Shown here: positions 62,289 to 64,000 of the stretch, one piece after another
Layout of the letters: each line of letters opens with the position of its first letter
Position numbering within the stretch: the first letter of the stretch is position 1
NCBI GenBank assembly: GCA_016860845.1
Contig: BOKF01000005.1
Span: 271,177-335,176, forward strand
Direction of reading: 5' to 3'
DNA: 64,000 nt
Origin: Chloroflexota bacterium
GTDB taxonomy: Bacteria; Chloroflexota; Anaerolineae; 4572-78; J111
Notes under the pieces: model-generated
The model's input: the letters and a program-made list of their open reading frames with translations, nothing else
Told to the model about the DNA's origin: nothing
Database searches by the model: none
Made by a program: the position numbers and the translations under genes

Positions 62289-63134
62289 ATGAATCCGGCA
62301 GTTTTGGAACAACAATACCAATCCTTGCAGCGTGAGCTGGCCTCCGGCCAGATTGACGCCGCCGCCTTTACTGCGGCCCTGGACCGCCTGGGTTTTCACG
62401 ACAGCCAGGGACGCTACTGGCAAATTGGCGCGCAGAGCGGCGCCTGGTATTACTATGACCCACAGAGCGCGAATTGGATCCAAGCCGATCCCTCCGTAAC
62501 CAGGCCAAAGAAGGGGGGCTTATCGGCCAGGTCTATCCTGATTACCAATCTGGTTGCCGCCCTGTTGTTGGTCTGGCTGGTTTGGCCGGTAGGGGGAGCG
62601 CCGGCACTTTACCAACTTGGGGACTCGCCGCTGCCCACACCAACCCTGGCGACCCTCTTAGATACAACCGGAGCCAGCTCAAATAGTACCATCTCCGGCA
62701 CCCTGACCGACCTGAGCAGCGGCCGACCCGGCGCCGGGATTGAGGTGGTTGTGGGTGAGGCGGTCGCCCGCACCGACGAGAACGGCAATTTTGCTCTGTC
62801 CGGTCTGGAGGCGGGAACTTATGTGGTTTCACCCCGGCTGGAGGATCAAGGCACGCCCGCCCAGGGACCGCTCTTTGTTAATATGGATGGAGAAAGCCAG
62901 GCGATTGTCAACCTGGCCTATTACAGCCAGGCCCAGCCTCTGCCTACGGATACACCCCAGGCTGTGCTCAACAGTGTTCCCGCTCCGCTTCCAACCCTGC
63001 TCCCGGCGGCTACTCCGCCGGCGCTGCCAACCGCCGGAGCGCCGGGTATTCCTCAGCACCAACCGCTTATGCTCGTGGGGCTGGGGTTGGTGTTGATGGC
63101 GCTTGGAAGCATCTTGTTAAAAACTGCCCGGTAG
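62289..63134 (+). CDS. membrane protein with carboxypeptidase-regulatory-like domain
   Basis: The 281-residue protein has an N-terminal helical hairpin and Trp/Tyr-rich motif (about 5-60: YQSLQRELASGQIDAAAF, then GAWYYYDPQSANWIQADP), a membrane helix (about 75-100), an extracellular carboxypeptidase-regulatory-like beta domain (about 135-215: TISGTLTDLSSGRPGAGIEV), a Pro-rich linker and a second membrane helix (about 255-275). The N-terminal unit resembles SHOCT-like short helical modules. No enzymatic site is visible. Confidence 0.7.
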   Translation: MNPAVLEQQYQSLQRELASGQIDAAAFTAALDRLGFHDSQGRYWQIGAQSGAWYYYDPQSANWIQADPSVTRPKKGGLSARSILITNLVAALLLVWLVWPVGGAPALYQLGDSPLPTPTLATLLDTTGASSNSTISGTLTDLSSGRPGAGIEVVVGEAVARTDENGNFALSGLEAGTYVVSPRLEDQGTPAQGPLFVNMDGESQAIVNLAYYSQAQPLPTDTPQAVLNSVPAPLPTLLPAATPPALPTAGAPGIPQHQPLMLVGLGLVLMALGSILLKTAR

Positions 63135-63141
63135 GCTGGGT

Positions 63142-63879
63142 GTGAAATTAACTTTTAACTTCTTTTTACTCAATCGTAGGGGAGGCGGTTCTGGCGGGTT
63201 AACCTGGGGACTGGTCGCTATCTTTTTTTTACTGGCCCTCACCGCCTGCGCCGAGGCCGCCGCCGAAGCGCCGCCAACTCGAACCCCAACTGCCAGCCCA
63301 ACGGCAACGGTCAGGCCCACGCCGACCGTTACCCCCACTGCCACGCCGGCCTCAGCCTGTCCTATCCCTGACCTGCTTATGGACGAGCATCTTTCGGCCA
63401 GCGGCAGTTACACCCAAACCGAAACAGCAGCGGCCGGGCCAATGGCCTGCCGGATTGAGTTGGGATCCTGCGCCTACCACTCGTTGGTGGGCAATCTCGA
63501 TCCAACCATCATCTTTAAGAATGAAGAAGCTCTGCCCTATCAGGAAGATTTCTTGATGCACCCGGATATGCTTTTGCCGCTCTACCGGCTCAACCAGTTG
63601 GTCAGGGCCGAATGGGGTGGACTGGTTCAGTTGCGGGTTACGGATGCTTACGACTCGACGCTGGAACATGATTTGGGCCAGGCTGATGAAAGCAAACGGG
63701 TTTCATTGCACTTTGAAGGTCGTTCGGTTGATCTGACTACCTGGCCGACCGATACCAATCGTTACGCCCGCTTGTGCGCCCTGGCCCACTGCGCCGGCTT
63801 CGCCTGGGTTCAAAACGAAGGCGATCACTGCCATGCTTCGATCAAGGCCGATACCCTTTGCGCCCGGTGTGGAAACTAA
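63142..63879 (+). CDS. lipoprotein with bacterial Hedgehog-type (BacHh) zinc domain
   Basis: The 245-residue GTG-started protein has a lipoprotein signal (VAIFFLLALTAC, Cys36), a Thr/Pro linker and a domain (about 105-240) that matches the Hedgehog signalling domain: DPTIIFKNEEA against Shh IIFKDEEN, LRVTDAYDS against LRVTEGWDE, SLHFEGRSVDLTT against SLHYEGRAVDITT, and AGFAWVQNEGDHCHASIK against AGFDWVYYESKAHIHCSVK. Zinc ligands are His190, Asp197 and His231; Glu226 matches the Shh catalytic-type Glu177. The Hedgehog Ca-site acids Glu128-Glu129 are kept. This fold belongs with VanX/MepA-type peptidoglycan DD-peptidases, which is its probable activity here. There is no autoprocessing (Hint) domain. 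Confidence 0.85.
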   Translation: MKLTFNFFLLNRRGGGSGGLTWGLVAIFFLLALTACAEAAAEAPPTRTPTASPTATVRPTPTVTPTATPASACPIPDLLMDEHLSASGSYTQTETAAAGPMACRIELGSCAYHSLVGNLDPTIIFKNEEALPYQEDFLMHPDMLLPLYRLNQLVRAEWGGLVQLRVTDAYDSTLEHDLGQADESKRVSLHFEGRSVDLTTWPTDTNRYARLCALAHCAGFAWVQNEGDHCHASIKADTLCARCGN

Positions 63880-63910
63880 GGCAACTCCAAGAAAATAATT
63901 ATCCAAAGTC

Positions 63911-63980
63911 CGTGATACGTAATGCGTGATGCGTGATGGTATCCAGGCAAGATTTCTTACGCATCACGTATCACGCATCA
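63911..63980. repeat. intergenic tandem-unit hairpin, ATGCGTG type
   Basis: CGTGATACGTAATGCGTGAT on the left and TTACGCATCACGTATCACGC on the right are near-perfect reverse complements; the left arm has ATGCGTG repeated at 7 nt. It lies after the Hedgehog-type lipoprotein gene, and no further gene is visible before the window ends. Confidence 0.78.
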
Positions 63981-64000
63981 AGCCGGTGAGAACAATTGGA

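Overview
This 64 kb window looks like a chromosome segment from a member of the Chloroflexota (Anaerolineae-like). The pointers are GC-rich but not extreme DNA, lipoproteins and surface proteins with Pro/Thr linkers of the TPTATPTPT kind, and FHA/DUF11/FG-GAP architectures. The affiliation is inferred from style, not from a marker gene.

Region 1 (about 0.2-7.5 kb) is ordinary metabolism. It holds a PH-domain protein, a carboxymuconolactone-decarboxylase-like protein, and a meta-cleavage operon: an extradiol (catechol 2,3-) dioxygenase, an IclR regulator, acylating acetaldehyde dehydrogenase, 4-hydroxy-2-oxovalerate aldolase, a ring-fission-product hydrolase and 2-oxopent-4-enoate hydratase. 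The last three steps convert a hydroxymuconic semialdehyde to pyruvate and acetyl-CoA. A strong bidirectional hairpin and a tyrosine recombinase gene close this region.

Region 2 (about 8.7-63.9 kb) is one large locus for an extracellular contractile injection system (eCIS, the Afp/PVC/MAC type of phage-tail-like particle). First come FHA-domain proteins, one fused to a lytic transglycosylase, and the AAA+ ATPase (Afp15-like). A cargo island follows (13.8-32.4 kb): a 1424-aa toxin-like protein with a candidate immunity gene, three related proteins that join an OmpA-like segment to a metzincin-type HExxH protease motif, a 1793-aa protein with an eCIS-core DUF4157 domain and a candidate nucleotidyltransferase toxin end, a DUF922-like protein and a small DUF4157 protein. 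Five of these share a homologous N-terminal leader of about 85 residues, and nearly all carry a (V/I)QR motif after it. The particle operon follows (32.5-47.7 kb): DUF4255 terminator, one sheath, two tube proteins, an assembly-chaperone-like gene joined to a DUF6760 frame by a likely programmed -1 frameshift, a Pro-rich protein, the LysM hub adaptor, a VgrG-like spike with an unusual 11-residue Ala-rich repeat extension, a PAAR-like tip, gp25, baseplate J and I proteins. After these come a DUF4159 protein, a methyltransferase, an FHA protein, a VWA protein, a second large FHA membrane protein, an FG-GAP adhesin, a membrane protein and a lipoprotein with a clear Hedgehog-type (BacHh, DD-peptidase superfamily) domain.

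Between operons sit at least eight hairpins whose arms are runs of ~7-nt tandem units, often ending just before a Shine-Dalgarno sequence, plus a MITE-like element flanked by 12-bp direct repeats. I see no tRNA, rRNA or CRISPR array. No obvious tape-measure gene was recognised.
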